Assembly (NCBI RefSeq): GCF_000297495.1
Contig: NZ_ALWX01000014.1
Span: 1-64,000, forward strand
Length of the DNA stretch: 64,000 nucleotides
Source of the DNA: Janibacter hoylei PVAS-1
GTDB taxonomy: Bacteria > Actinomycetota > Actinomycetes > Actinomycetales > Dermatophilaceae
Direction of reading: 5' to 3'
Shown here: one piece after another, positions 43,663 through 51,447 of the stretch
Layout of the letters: the number at the start of each line of letters is the position of its first letter
Numbering within the stretch: position 1 is the stretch's first letter
Notes under the pieces: model-generated
The model's database searches: none
The model's input: only the letters and a program-made list of their open reading frames with translations
Told to the model about the DNA's origin: nothing
Program-made: the position numbers and the translations under genes

Positions 43663-45038
43663 GCCCGAGTCCGCTCGTACCGGTCCAGCGCCTCACGTCG
43701 CTCCTCCGCGTGGTCGACGACCCGCTGCGGGTAGCCGTGCGCATGGCCCTCGTCGTGGTCCCACGGGGAGTGCGCCGTCGCGCCGGGCAGGTGCGCGAGC
43801 TCCGGCACCCAGCGGCGCACGTAGGCACCGTCGGGGTCGAATCGCTCGCCCTGCCGCACGGGGTTGAAGACGCGGAAGTACGGCGCCGCGTCCGTCCCGG
43901 TGCCGGCGACCCACTGCCAGCCGTGGCTGTTGGAGGCGAGGTCGCCGTCGAGCAGGTGGTCGAGGAAGTGGCGTGCCCCGACCGGCCACCACACGTGCAG
44001 GTCCTTGGTGAGGAAGCTCGCGGCGACCATCCGCACCCGGTTGTGCATGAACCCCTCGGCGGCGAGCTGACGCATCCCCGCGTCGACGAAGGGGTACCCG
44101 GTGCGCCCTTCGCGCCAGGCCGTGACGAGCCGGTCGGTCTCCGGGCCCTCGTCGTAGGGCAGGTCGGCGAGCGCACCCCGCAGGTCGCGCCAGGCCGAGT
44201 CCGGTCGGTGCCAGAGGACGTCGGCGTAGAACTCGCGCCAGGCGAGCTCGGTGACGAAGCGCTGCAGGCCTTCGGAGCCGCCGTCCGGGTGGGCGGCGAG
44301 GTCAGCGAGCATCGTGCGCGGGTGGATCTCGCCGTGGGCGAGGTGCACCGACATCCGGCTCGTCGCGTCGAGGTCGGGTCGGTCCCGTGCGGTGCCGTAG
44401 TCGGCGAGGTCGTCGTCGAGGAAGGTACGCCACCGCTCCAGGGCGGCCTCCTCCCCGGCCCGTCCGTCGACCGCCTCCTCGTCGGCCGCGGCCAGCACCG
44501 CCGGGAGTGCGTCGTCGCCGAGACCCTCGAGCAGGTCGGCCTCGCGCCTCCACTCGACGTCGGGCCGCCCCGCGGGCTCAGGCCAGCCGTGGTCCCGCCA
44601 GGCCCGGGCGAAGGGGGTGAAGACCTTGTAGGGCGTGTCCTCACTCGTGCGGACCAGGCCCGGCCCGATGGCGTAGGGGCTGCCGGTCGTCACCAGCTCG
44701 CGATCCGAAGCGCTGAGCTCGTCGGCGGCTGCGGCGTCACGTTCGCGCCCCTGCGGGGTCGTGTCCCGGGTGATGTGGACCCGCTCCGCACCCACCGCCT
44801 CGGCGACTCGTGGCACGAGGTGGACGGGGTCGCCGACCCGGACCACGAGCGCACCCCCGGTCGCCCCGTGCAGTGCGGCGAGCGAGCGCCGCAGCCGCCG
44901 CGCCGGCGGGCGCTCGTCGGCCACCTGGCCCGGCTCGAGCACGACGAGGGGCAGGACCTCCCCTTCGTCGTGGGCGGCGAGGAGCGCCGGGTGGTCGGTG
45001 AGGCGCAGGTCCCGGCGAAACCACAGCACGCTCGTCAT
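43659..45038 (-). CDS. phrB: Deoxyribodipyrimidine photolyase
   Basis: This is a class I photolyase/cryptochrome of 459 residues. The N-terminal antenna domain starts VLWFRRDLRLTDHPAL, and the FAD domain shows SVHLAHGEIHPRTML, WREFYADVLWHRPD, YPFVDAGMRQLAAEGFMHNR and WQWVAGTGTDAAPYFRVFNP. It repairs UV cyclobutane dimers using blue light. The ATG at 45038 overlaps the SDR stop. Its place in an operon next to a B12 photoreceptor-regulator implies light-induced expression. Confidence 0.92.
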   Translation of the reverse strand: MTSVLWFRRDLRLTDHPALLAAHDEGEVLPLVVLEPGQVADERPPARRLRRSLAALHGATGGALVVRVGDPVHLVPRVAEAVGAERVHITRDTTPQGRERDAAAADELSASDRELVTTGSPYAIGPGLVRTSEDTPYKVFTPFARAWRDHGWPEPAGRPDVEWRREADLLEGLGDDALPAVLAAADEEAVDGRAGEEAALERWRTFLDDDLADYGTARDRPDLDATSRMSVHLAHGEIHPRTMLADLAAHPDGGSEGLQRFVTELAWREFYADVLWHRPDSAWRDLRGALADLPYDEGPETDRLVTAWREGRTGYPFVDAGMRQLAAEGFMHNRVRMVAASFLTKDLHVWWPVGARHFLDHLLDGDLASNSHGWQWVAGTGTDAAPYFRVFNPVRQGERFDPDGAYVRRWVPELAHLPGATAHSPWDHDEGHAHGYPQRVVDHAEERREALDRYERTRA

Positions 45039-45787
45039 GCTCGGCCCGCCAGGCGCGACGACAGCACCGTCCAAGCCCGGACGGGCAGGAGGCGGGCGAG
45101 CTTCATCGTCACCGCCATGGGCCACGGGAAGACGATCTCGGGTCGGCCCGACTCGAGGCCGTCGGCGATCTCGCGCGCCGCCTCGTCGGCGTCGATGATG
45201 AAGGGCATGGGGAAGGAGTTGCTCTCCGTCATCTCCGTCCGGACGAAGCCGGGGCAGACGGTCGTGACGCGAACTCCCTTCGCGGACAAGGACGCTCGCA
45301 TCGACTCCAGGAGGGTGATCTGGGCCGACTTCGTCGCGGCATAGGCCTCGGCCCCGGAGAGGCCGCGGTATCCGGCGACCGAGGCGACGCCCACGAGGTG
45401 ACCACGGCCGCGGGCGACCATCTCTGGCACGGTCGCGTCGACGACGTGCCCGAGCCCGAGGAGGTTGACCTCGACGTGCCGGGCGAACTCCTCGGCCTGC
45501 CAGTCGGTCGCGTCGAAGGTGTGCCAGTAGCCGGCACACCACACGACGGTGTCGATGGGCCCGATGGTCTCGCCCACCTGCCGTGCCCCCTCGAGCACCG
45601 CGGCGTGGTCGGTCACGTCCACCGGCACCGTGGCGAAGCGCCCGCGGGACAGCTCGTCGAGCCGATCCGCCCGGCGCGCGCTCACGGCGACGATCGCGCC
45701 GCGCTCGTGCAGCTCCTCGGCGAGAGCCGCGCCGATGCCGCTCGACGCCCCGACGAGCCAGACCCGCTGCCCCACCAGGCTGCTCAC
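45035..45787 (-). CDS. Short-chain dehydrogenase/reductase
   Basis: The 250-residue SDR has the cofactor loop VGASSGIGAALAEEL, the NAG-type segment VVWCAGYW, and the catalytic SVAGYRGLSGAEAYAATKSAQ with Ser, Tyr and Lys. The C-terminal region (PFIIDADEAAREIADGLESG) matches SDRs found in photolyase/CFA clusters. The GTG at 45787 overlaps the CFA synthase stop. The substrate is unknown; lipid or carotenoid-like chemistry is possible from context. Confidence 0.85.
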   Translation of the reverse strand: MSSLVGQRVWLVGASSGIGAALAEELHERGAIVAVSARRADRLDELSRGRFATVPVDVTDHAAVLEGARQVGETIGPIDTVVWCAGYWHTFDATDWQAEEFARHVEVNLLGLGHVVDATVPEMVARGRGHLVGVASVAGYRGLSGAEAYAATKSAQITLLESMRASLSAKGVRVTTVCPGFVRTEMTESNSFPMPFIIDADEAAREIADGLESGRPEIVFPWPMAVTMKLARLLPVRAWTVLSSRLAGRA

Positions 45788-47043
45788 AACAGCACCTCGC
45801 GCTCGAGGCGGATCTGTGCCACGTCGAGGTAGCCGGCGGCGAAGCCGGCCTCGCAGTAGGCGAGGTAGAACTCCCACGTGCGCCGGAAGGTCTCGTCGAA
45901 GCCCGCCGCGGAGATCGTCGGCCACTGCTCCAGGAAGCGCTCGCGCCACCGGCGCAGCGTCACCGCGTAGTCCTGACCGAAGTGGCGCGCGCTCGTCACC
46001 CGCAGCGAGGCGTGCCGCTCGGTCGTCTCCTCGATCGCCCGGGTCGAGGGGATCAGACCGCCGGGGAAGATGTGCTTCTGGATCCAGCCGAAGGACCGCC
46101 GGGTCGCGAGGTAGCGCTCGTGCGGCATGAGGATCGACTGGATCGCGGCCACCCCTCCGGGGGCGAGCAGGTCGTCGATCGCGCGGAAGTAGGTCGGCCA
46201 GTACTCCTCGCCGACCGCCTCGATCATCTCGACGCTGACGATCGCGTCGAACTGCCCGGTCACCTCGCGGTAGTCCTGCAGCCGGACCTCGACCCAGTCG
46301 GCGAGCCCGGCAGCCGCGATGCGCTGTCGGGCAAGCTCGGCCTGCTCGCCCGACAGCGTGATCGTCGTGACGTGGGCCCCCCGCCGGGCGGCAGCGATCG
46401 CGAGTGACCCCCACCCGGTCCCGATCTCGAGGACCCGGGCGCCGGCCCGCACGTCTGCGGCGTCGAGCACCGCCTCGATCTTGGCGCGCTGCGCGTCGGC
46501 CAGGGTCTGCTCGGCCACCGGTCGGCGTTCGTCGAAGATGGCCGAGCTGTAGCTGAGCGTCTCGTCGAGGAAGGCGGCGAAGAGCTCGTTGCTCAGGTCG
46601 TAGTGCGCCTCGATGTTGGCGCGCGACCCCGTCAGCGTGTTGCGGGTGGCGGCCGGGATGCGCCGGTCGACGACCCGGCGCATCCGAGCCAGCACCGGCG
46701 GCACCAGGGTCGGCAGCCGCTCGGCGAAGGGCACGAGCGCGTCGGCGAGGTCGGTGCCCGGCGCGGCGTCCCAGTCGCCGGCCATGTAGCCCTCGCCCAG
46801 ACCGATCTTGGGGTGGTGCGCCATCCGCTCGTAGAGCGCGGTGGCGCGCAGCATCCGCAGGGTCGGCGCGGTCGGGTCGTCCGCCGCACCGCCGAGAGCG
46901 CTTCCGTCCGGCAGGGTGACCCGCACCGGGACCCGGCCGAGCACGGTGGTGAGGATCGGGCGGGCCAGGTGCGCGCGCACACACCACGGTCGGAGGGAGG
47001 GCCGCCGCAGGCACAGCGGTCGGTCGAGGGCGGGGGCAGTCAT
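45784..47043 (-). CDS. cfa: Cyclopropane-fatty-acyl-phospholipid synthase family methyltransferase
   Basis: The 419-residue protein is a SAM-dependent CFA-type enzyme. HYDLSNELFAAFLDETLSYS is the family hallmark, VLEIGTGWGSLAIAA (~205) binds SAM, and SVEMIEAVGEEYWPTYF and QKHIFPGGLIPS follow. It adds a methylene or methyl group to membrane lipid double bonds. In this gene context (photolyase, DUF1365, FAD oxidoreductase) it likely modifies lipids as part of the response to light. The ATG at 47043 overlaps the DUF1365 stop. Confidence 0.88.
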   Translation of the reverse strand: MTAPALDRPLCLRRPSLRPWCVRAHLARPILTTVLGRVPVRVTLPDGSALGGAADDPTAPTLRMLRATALYERMAHHPKIGLGEGYMAGDWDAAPGTDLADALVPFAERLPTLVPPVLARMRRVVDRRIPAATRNTLTGSRANIEAHYDLSNELFAAFLDETLSYSSAIFDERRPVAEQTLADAQRAKIEAVLDAADVRAGARVLEIGTGWGSLAIAAARRGAHVTTITLSGEQAELARQRIAAAGLADWVEVRLQDYREVTGQFDAIVSVEMIEAVGEEYWPTYFRAIDDLLAPGGVAAIQSILMPHERYLATRRSFGWIQKHIFPGGLIPSTRAIEETTERHASLRVTSARHFGQDYAVTLRRWRERFLEQWPTISAAGFDETFRRTWEFYLAYCEAGFAAGYLDVAQIRLEREVLL

Positions 47044-47804
47044 CTCAGGTCCTCCTGGTGGTGGGGGCTGCGGGGCTGGATGGGCAGGCGCCTGGCCCAC
47101 AGCCAGACGCCGTGCAGTCGGATCAGGGCGGTGACCCGCCAGGTCATGGGCAGGTGGCGAAGGGCGGTGCGCACCACCGCAGCTCGAGACGCCTGCCGGA
47201 TCGCCCCGGTGGTCGTCGCCGTGAGCACCCGCTCGCCGTCGCGGTCGAGCGCGACGGTGACCGCGACCCGGTCGGCGTCGAGGTGCATGCGCACATCGTA
47301 GGTGCCGCGGGTGTCGTTGAAGGGCGAGACGTAGAACTGCTTGTCGGTGCGCGTACGCCCTCGGTCGTCGAGCTCGAGCAGGTAGGCGTGCCGCTCGCCG
47401 TAGGTGTTGTGCACCTCGAGGACCGTGGCGCGCAGCCCTCCGTCGGGCGCGAGGAACCAGTAGACGGTGAGCGGGTCGAAGACGTGCCCGAGGACACGGG
47501 CGTGGGTGAGCATGACGATCCGGTCGTCCGCCGCGAGGGTCGTGCCGCGGCGGGCGAGGAACCGCTCGAGGTCGCCGCGGATCCCCCCGCCGAGCCGGCC
47601 GTCGTCGAGGTGGCCATCGGCGGTGATGCGGGTGAGGAGCGACAGCGGCCACCGGTGCCGCGGCAGGTCGTCGACATCGACGAGCCACTGGTAGTGCCGG
47701 TGGGTGAAGGCGTGCTCCATCGGGGTCCGTCGTCGGTGGCTCACCGTCCCGACGACGAGGCTCGGCAGGGTCGGCAGCGAGATGAGCGTGGGCGCGGTCG
47801 TCAC
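47040..47804 (-). CDS. DUF1365 protein
   Basis: The ~254-residue protein has DUF1365 features: TPMEHAFTHRHYQWLVDVDDLP, MLTHARVLGHVFDPLTVYWF, VHNTYGERHAYLL and KQFYVSPFNDTRGTYDVR. It is almost always found between FAD oxidoreductase and CFA synthase genes and is thought to act with them, with no proven reaction. The start is GTG 47804, which overlaps the upstream stop as GTGA; GTG 47807 is adjacent and possible. Confidence 0.85.
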   Translation of the reverse strand: MTTAPTLISLPTLPSLVVGTVSHRRRTPMEHAFTHRHYQWLVDVDDLPRHRWPLSLLTRITADGHLDDGRLGGGIRGDLERFLARRGTTLAADDRIVMLTHARVLGHVFDPLTVYWFLAPDGGLRATVLEVHNTYGERHAYLLELDDRGRTRTDKQFYVSPFNDTRGTYDVRMHLDADRVAVTVALDRDGERVLTATTTGAIRQASRAAVVRTALRHLPMTWRVTALIRLHGVWLWARRLPIQPRSPHHQEDLR

Positions 47805-49091
47805 CACGACACCCCCAGACGCTGCGCGGCCTCGACCCCCGACCGGCACCCGTCCTCGTGGAAGCCCCACCCCAGGTGCGCCCCGGCGAAGGCGAGCCGG
47901 TCGCCGCCGGCGGTGCGCAGGCGGGCGGCAGCAGCGACCGCCTCGCGGGTGAAGACCGGGTGCGCGTAGTCCATCCGAGCGACGACACTCCCTTCGGCGA
48001 AGTCGTCAGCGGAGTTGAGCGACACGAGCAGCTGGTCACCGGTCTCGTCGAAGCCCTGCAGCCGGTTCATCCAGTAGGTGACCCGGGGGCGGTCGGCGCC
48101 GCCGCACGTGGCGCTGCGGTAGTTCCACGAGGCCCGGGCCCTCGGTGCCGTCGGGAGCAGGCTGGCATCGCGGTGCAGCACGGTCGCGTTGCGGGAGTAC
48201 CGGATGGCGGCGAGGTCCTCCTCTTCCTGCGGTGTCGCATCGGCGAGCAGCGCGAGCGCCTGGTCCGCGTGGGTCGCGACGACCGCCCGGTCAAAGGACG
48301 TGACCCCGGCGGCGGTGCGCACGTCGACGCCGTCGTCGTGTCGCGTCACGGAGGTGACCGGAGCACTGGTGCGCACCTCGCCCAGTCGCGCGGCGAGAGC
48401 GTCGACATAGGTGGCGGATCCGCCGACGACGGTGCGCCACGTGGGCGAGCCGGAGACGCTGAGCATGCCGTGGTGCTCGAGGAAGGCGAAGAGGTGCCGG
48501 GCGGGGTAGCCGAGCGAGTCATCGTCCCCGGACGACCAGACGCAGGAGACGAGCGGGAGCGCGAAGTGCGCCACGAAGTACGACGAGAAGCCGCCCTCCT
48601 CGAGGAACTCGCCCCACGTCGGGTCGTGCGGGGACCTCCCTTCCGCCGGTCCGTGCAGGAGGGCTCGTGCGGCCCGGTGGAAGCGCGGGATCTCCCAGAG
48701 CATCCGCACGAAGCGGGGGGTCGGCCGCCCGTCGTGGCTGGGCGAGCACCGCTGCTGGGCCGCGTCCCCCGGCCCACGACAGGCCGCACCCGTCGCAGGT
48801 GATCGACATGCTCATCTCGGTCGGCCGCGTCGCGATGTCGAGCTCACGGAAGAGCCGCAGGAGGTGGGGGTAGGTGCGCTCGTTGTGGACGATGAAGCCC
48901 GAGTCGACCCGGACCTGGCCGGCGGCGGTGTCCACGGTGTGCGTGTGGGCGTGTCCGCCGAGGCGCTCGTCGGCCTCGAAGAGGGTGACGTCGTAGGACC
49001 GGGAGAGGACGTGGGCGGCGGTCAGGCCGGAGACCCCGCCGCCGATGATGGCTGCGGTGGGTCGAGAGGCTCGGTCTCGGGGCTCTGTCAC
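47801..49091 (-). CDS. FAD-dependent amine-oxidase-like oxidoreductase (one frameshift)
   Basis: The N-terminus IIGGGVSGLTAAHVLSRSY is the FAD-binding loop, followed by LFEADERLGGHAHTHTVDT and DSGFIVHNERTYPHLLRLF; the C-terminus LAFAGAHLGWGFHEDGCRSG closes the FAD site. The frame breaks in 48757-48770: removing one G/C joins GLSWAGG to QQRCSPSHDGRPTPRFVRML and gives ~429 residues. The family (COG2907) is the first gene of the DUF1365-CFA clusters. The GTG at 49091 follows GGAG by 9 bases. The promoter with operator copies is at 49159-49221. Confidence 0.8.
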
Positions 49092-49158
49092 GTCGTGCGC
49101 TCCAACCGGGGACGAAGGGGGGGGACCTCTCGGGTTCGTCGCCGAGGGACCACAAGGA

Positions 49159-49187
49159 TTGTTCAACCTTTGTCCAAAAGGTAGGCT
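49159..49187 (+). promoter_or_regulatory. Rightward promoter of SRPBCC-litR operon
   Basis: TTGTTC (49159-49164), 17 bases, TAGGCT (49182-49187). Operator copy 1 (CCTTTGTCCAAAAGG, 49167-49181) fills the spacer between -35 and -10, the standard place for a MerR-family protein. Confidence 0.6.
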
Positions 49188-49221
49188 GGCGGCAGCCCAC
49201 ATGTCAAACCTTTGTCCAAGG
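49165..49221. promoter_or_regulatory. Two CarH/LitR-type operator copies, 42 bp apart
   Basis: AACCTTTGTCCAA occurs at 49165-49177 and 49207-49219 in the same orientation. Each lies in a short inverted repeat (CCTTT-N5-AAAGG and CCTT-N5-AAGG). The 42-bp offset is four helical turns, so both face the same side of DNA. Copy 1 overlaps the leftward -10 and rightward spacer; copy 2 abuts the leftward -35. Confidence 0.65.
49178..49207 (-). promoter_or_regulatory. Leftward promoter of photolyase operon
   Basis: On the minus strand TTGACA (49207-49202), 18 bases, TACCTT (49183-49178). The -35 is a consensus match. Both ends touch an operator copy, so a dark-state repressor would block it. The predicted transcript has a leader of ~80 bases. 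Confidence 0.6.
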
Positions 49222-49231
49222 ATGGTTCGCC

Positions 49232-49669
49232 GTGAAGATCACCCGCACGATCACTGCCCCCGACACTCCCCCGAGTGCCGTCTTCGCCTACCTCAGCGAC
49301 TTCACCACGAGCGAGGAGTGGGATCCCGGCACGCTCGAGACGACCCTCGTGGAGGGCGACGGAGGCGTCGGCAGCCGCTACCGCAACCGGTCGGTCTTCC
49401 GCGGACGCGAGACAGAGCTGACCTACGTCACCGTCGACCTGCAGCCGGACCGGCTCGTCGTCATGCGCGGGGAGAACTCGAGCGTCGTCGTGCACGACCG
49501 GATGTCGATCCGGCCGGGTGTCGGCGGGAGGGGTAGCGCGCTCGTCTACGAGGCCGACTTCCGCTTCAAGGGACTCGCCCGGCTGGCCACGCCGCTGCTC
49601 CGGCGCCCGCTGACCCGCTTGGGTGACGACGCCGAGCAGGCCCTCGCCCGGGTGCTGCCGCGGCTGTGA
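49232..49669 (+). CDS. SRPBCC-fold protein
   Basis: The 145-residue Bet v1-like protein starts KITRTITAPDTPPSAVFAYL, with TTSEEWDPGTLETTLVEGDG and a long terminal helix (RRPLTRLGDDAEQALARVL). It probably binds a hydrophobic ligand. The GTG at 49232 follows AAGGA by 9 bases. It shares the operator region with the photolyase operon and precedes the litR-like gene by 22 bases, so it is likely light-regulated too. Confidence 0.8.
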   Translation: MKITRTITAPDTPPSAVFAYLSDFTTSEEWDPGTLETTLVEGDGGVGSRYRNRSVFRGRETELTYVTVDLQPDRLVVMRGENSSVVVHDRMSIRPGVGGRGSALVYEADFRFKGLARLATPLLRRPLTRLGDDAEQALARVLPRL

Positions 49670-49691
49670 AGGAGCCAGAGGACCGCTGTCG

Positions 49692-50633
49692 ATGTACACG
49701 ATCAAACGCGCCGCCGAGCTGACCGGCGTCTCCGCCGCCACGCTGCGGGCCTGGGAGCGCCGCTACGACGTGGTCGAGCCGCAGCGCACCGACGCCGGTT
49801 ACCGCCTCTACGACGACGAGGCCCTGGCGCGGCTGCGCACGATGGCCGAGCTCGTCGCCGACGGCTGGACGGCGAGCCATGCTGCGGCAGAGGCGGGCCG
49901 ACGCCACAGCGGTATAGGGTCAGCACCAGGTCGGCCTGACCCGACACCCCCACCGGCCGCCGCGACCACACCGGCGGGTGAGGCCCACTTCGAGGCTCCT
50001 CCGTCGCACCTCAGCACACCGCCTTCGTCCGGCGCCGACGCGACCCGACGACTCATCGACGCGGCCGCCGCGATGGACCCGGCCGGGGTCGCCGCGGTCC
50101 TCGACGAGCGCTTCGCGACCGGCTCCTTCGAGGCGGTCGTCGACGACTGGCTGATGCCCGCGCTCGTCGAGCTCGGGGAGGCGTGGGCCGACAGCCGGGT
50201 CACGGTCGCCGGGGAGCACCTCGTCGCGCACGCGGTACTGCGGCGGCTCGCTGCCGCCTTCGACGCCGCCGCCAGCAGGGTCGGCGGGCCACGGGTGATT
50301 GTCGGCCTGCCCGCCGGGGCGTACCACGAGCTGGGCGTCTTCGCCTTCGCCGTGGCCCTGCGTCGGCTGGGCGTCGACGTCGTCTATCTGGGAGCCGACC
50401 TGCCGACCGACGCTTGGACCGCGGCTGTGACGGCCCACACCGCGCGGTGCGTGGTCATCGGCGTGCCGCGGCGCCCGGACGCTCGCACGGCCAGCACGCT
50501 CGCCAAGGCCCTGGCCGACCATCACGGGGTGACCGTCTGCGTGGGCGGCAGCCATCAGGACGACGTCGAGGGGGCCACCCGGCTCGGTCACGCGGTGGGG
50601 CCCGCCGCGGCGCAGGTGGCCGGTCTGCTCTGA
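49692..50633 (+). CDS. litR: CarH/LitR-type B12-dependent photoreceptor repressor
   Basis: The 313-residue protein has an N-terminal MerR helix-turn-helix (YTIKRAAELTGVSAATLRAW), a linker (~72-120) and a C-terminal cobalamin-binding region. The W-x9-EH motif of CarH is exact: W165, E175, H176 in WADSRVTVAGEH. The lower-ligand His is H212 in AYHELG, though the usual Glu of ExHxxG is Ala. CarH/LitR bind adenosylcobalamin in the dark as DNA-bound tetramers; light breaks the Co-C bond and releases DNA. The targets are most likely the two operators upstream, controlling the photolyase operon and itself. Confidence 0.88.
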   Translation: MYTIKRAAELTGVSAATLRAWERRYDVVEPQRTDAGYRLYDDEALARLRTMAELVADGWTASHAAAEAGRRHSGIGSAPGRPDPTPPPAAATTPAGEAHFEAPPSHLSTPPSSGADATRRLIDAAAAMDPAGVAAVLDERFATGSFEAVVDDWLMPALVELGEAWADSRVTVAGEHLVAHAVLRRLAAAFDAAASRVGGPRVIVGLPAGAYHELGVFAFAVALRRLGVDVVYLGADLPTDAWTAAVTAHTARCVVIGVPRRPDARTASTLAKALADHHGVTVCVGGSHQDDVEGATRLGHAVGPAAAQVAGLL

Positions 50634-50673
50634 GGGCGCGCGTCGGCAGCCGCTGCGTACACTGCCCGACATC

Positions 50674-51345
50674 ATGAGCACCCTGCAGACGCTCGACCGC
50701 GGCCTCGAGGCGATGGACGTCGTCGCCCGGCGCACGGACGGCATCTCCCCGGCCGTGCTCGCCGACGAGCTCGGGGTGCACCGCGCCGGCGCCTACCGCA
50801 TCCTCGCGACCCTCGAGCAGCGTCACCTCGTGACGAAGGGGGCCGACGGCCGCTACCGCCTCGGCAGCGGCGCCCTCGCCTACGCGGGCCGGTTCATGAG
50901 TCAGTACCGACTCGCGGCCCAGCCGATCGTGCAGGAGCTCGCCGACCAGAGCGGGTGCACCGCCTTCGTCTCCATCGCCGACGGCGACGAGTCGGTCGCC
51001 ATCGCCGTGGCCGAGCCGAGCGTCCGCGGGGCCATCGGCATCAGCTACCAGATCGGGACCCGCCACCCCTTGAGCTCGGGTGCGGACGGCATCGCGATCC
51101 TGGCCCAGCGACCGCCGCAACCCGACGACCCCGAGGCCGTGCAGACCGCTCGCGCCGACGGGCACGCCCTGTCGGACGGACAGATCCAGCCCGGCGCGCT
51201 CGGCCTGGCCATCGGCACCGGCAGCATCGCCGACGACGTGGAGGGCGCCATCGGCGTCATCCGCCTGGGCCGTCCCGGCGACCTCGACGTGGCGACCCTG
51301 CTCCCCTTCGTCCAGCACGCCCGCGAGGCCGTCACCCACCTCTGA
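50674..51345 (+). CDS. IclR-family regulator of the homogentisate operon
   Basis: The 223-residue protein has an N-terminal winged helix (LDRGLEAMDVVARR, AVLADELGVHRAGAYRILATLE) and an IclR effector domain (VQELADQSGCTAFVSIADG, GTRHPLSSGADGIAIL, GLAIGTGSI). It is slightly shorter than typical IclR proteins. It lies just before hmgA, whose promoter holds a perfect palindrome, so it most likely represses or activates homogentisate breakdown in response to a pathway intermediate. TACACT at 50658-50663 may be the -10, leaving almost no leader. Confidence 0.85.
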   Translation: MSTLQTLDRGLEAMDVVARRTDGISPAVLADELGVHRAGAYRILATLEQRHLVTKGADGRYRLGSGALAYAGRFMSQYRLAAQPIVQELADQSGCTAFVSIADGDESVAIAVAEPSVRGAIGISYQIGTRHPLSSGADGIAILAQRPPQPDDPEAVQTARADGHALSDGQIQPGALGLAIGTGSIADDVEGAIGVIRLGRPGDLDVATLLPFVQHAREAVTHL

Positions 51346-51385
51346 GGCCCCGATCGGGCCATGGTCACGCGGTACCTACGCGCGC

Positions 51386-51407
51386 TAGGATGTGCGCTGA
51401 GCGCACA
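51386..51407 (+). promoter_or_regulatory. hmgA promoter -10 with IclR-type operator
   Basis: TAGGAT (51386-51391) is a TANNNT -10. TGTGCGC-TGA-GCGCACA (51391-51407) is a perfect 17-base inverted repeat that begins in the -10 and covers the predicted start of transcription. This is the expected position for repression by the adjacent IclR protein. GAAGGA before ATG 51448 is the ribosome site. Confidence 0.7.
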
Positions 51408-51447
51408 CTCTGATCCGCTCTCCGCACAACGACGTGAAGGACAGCCC

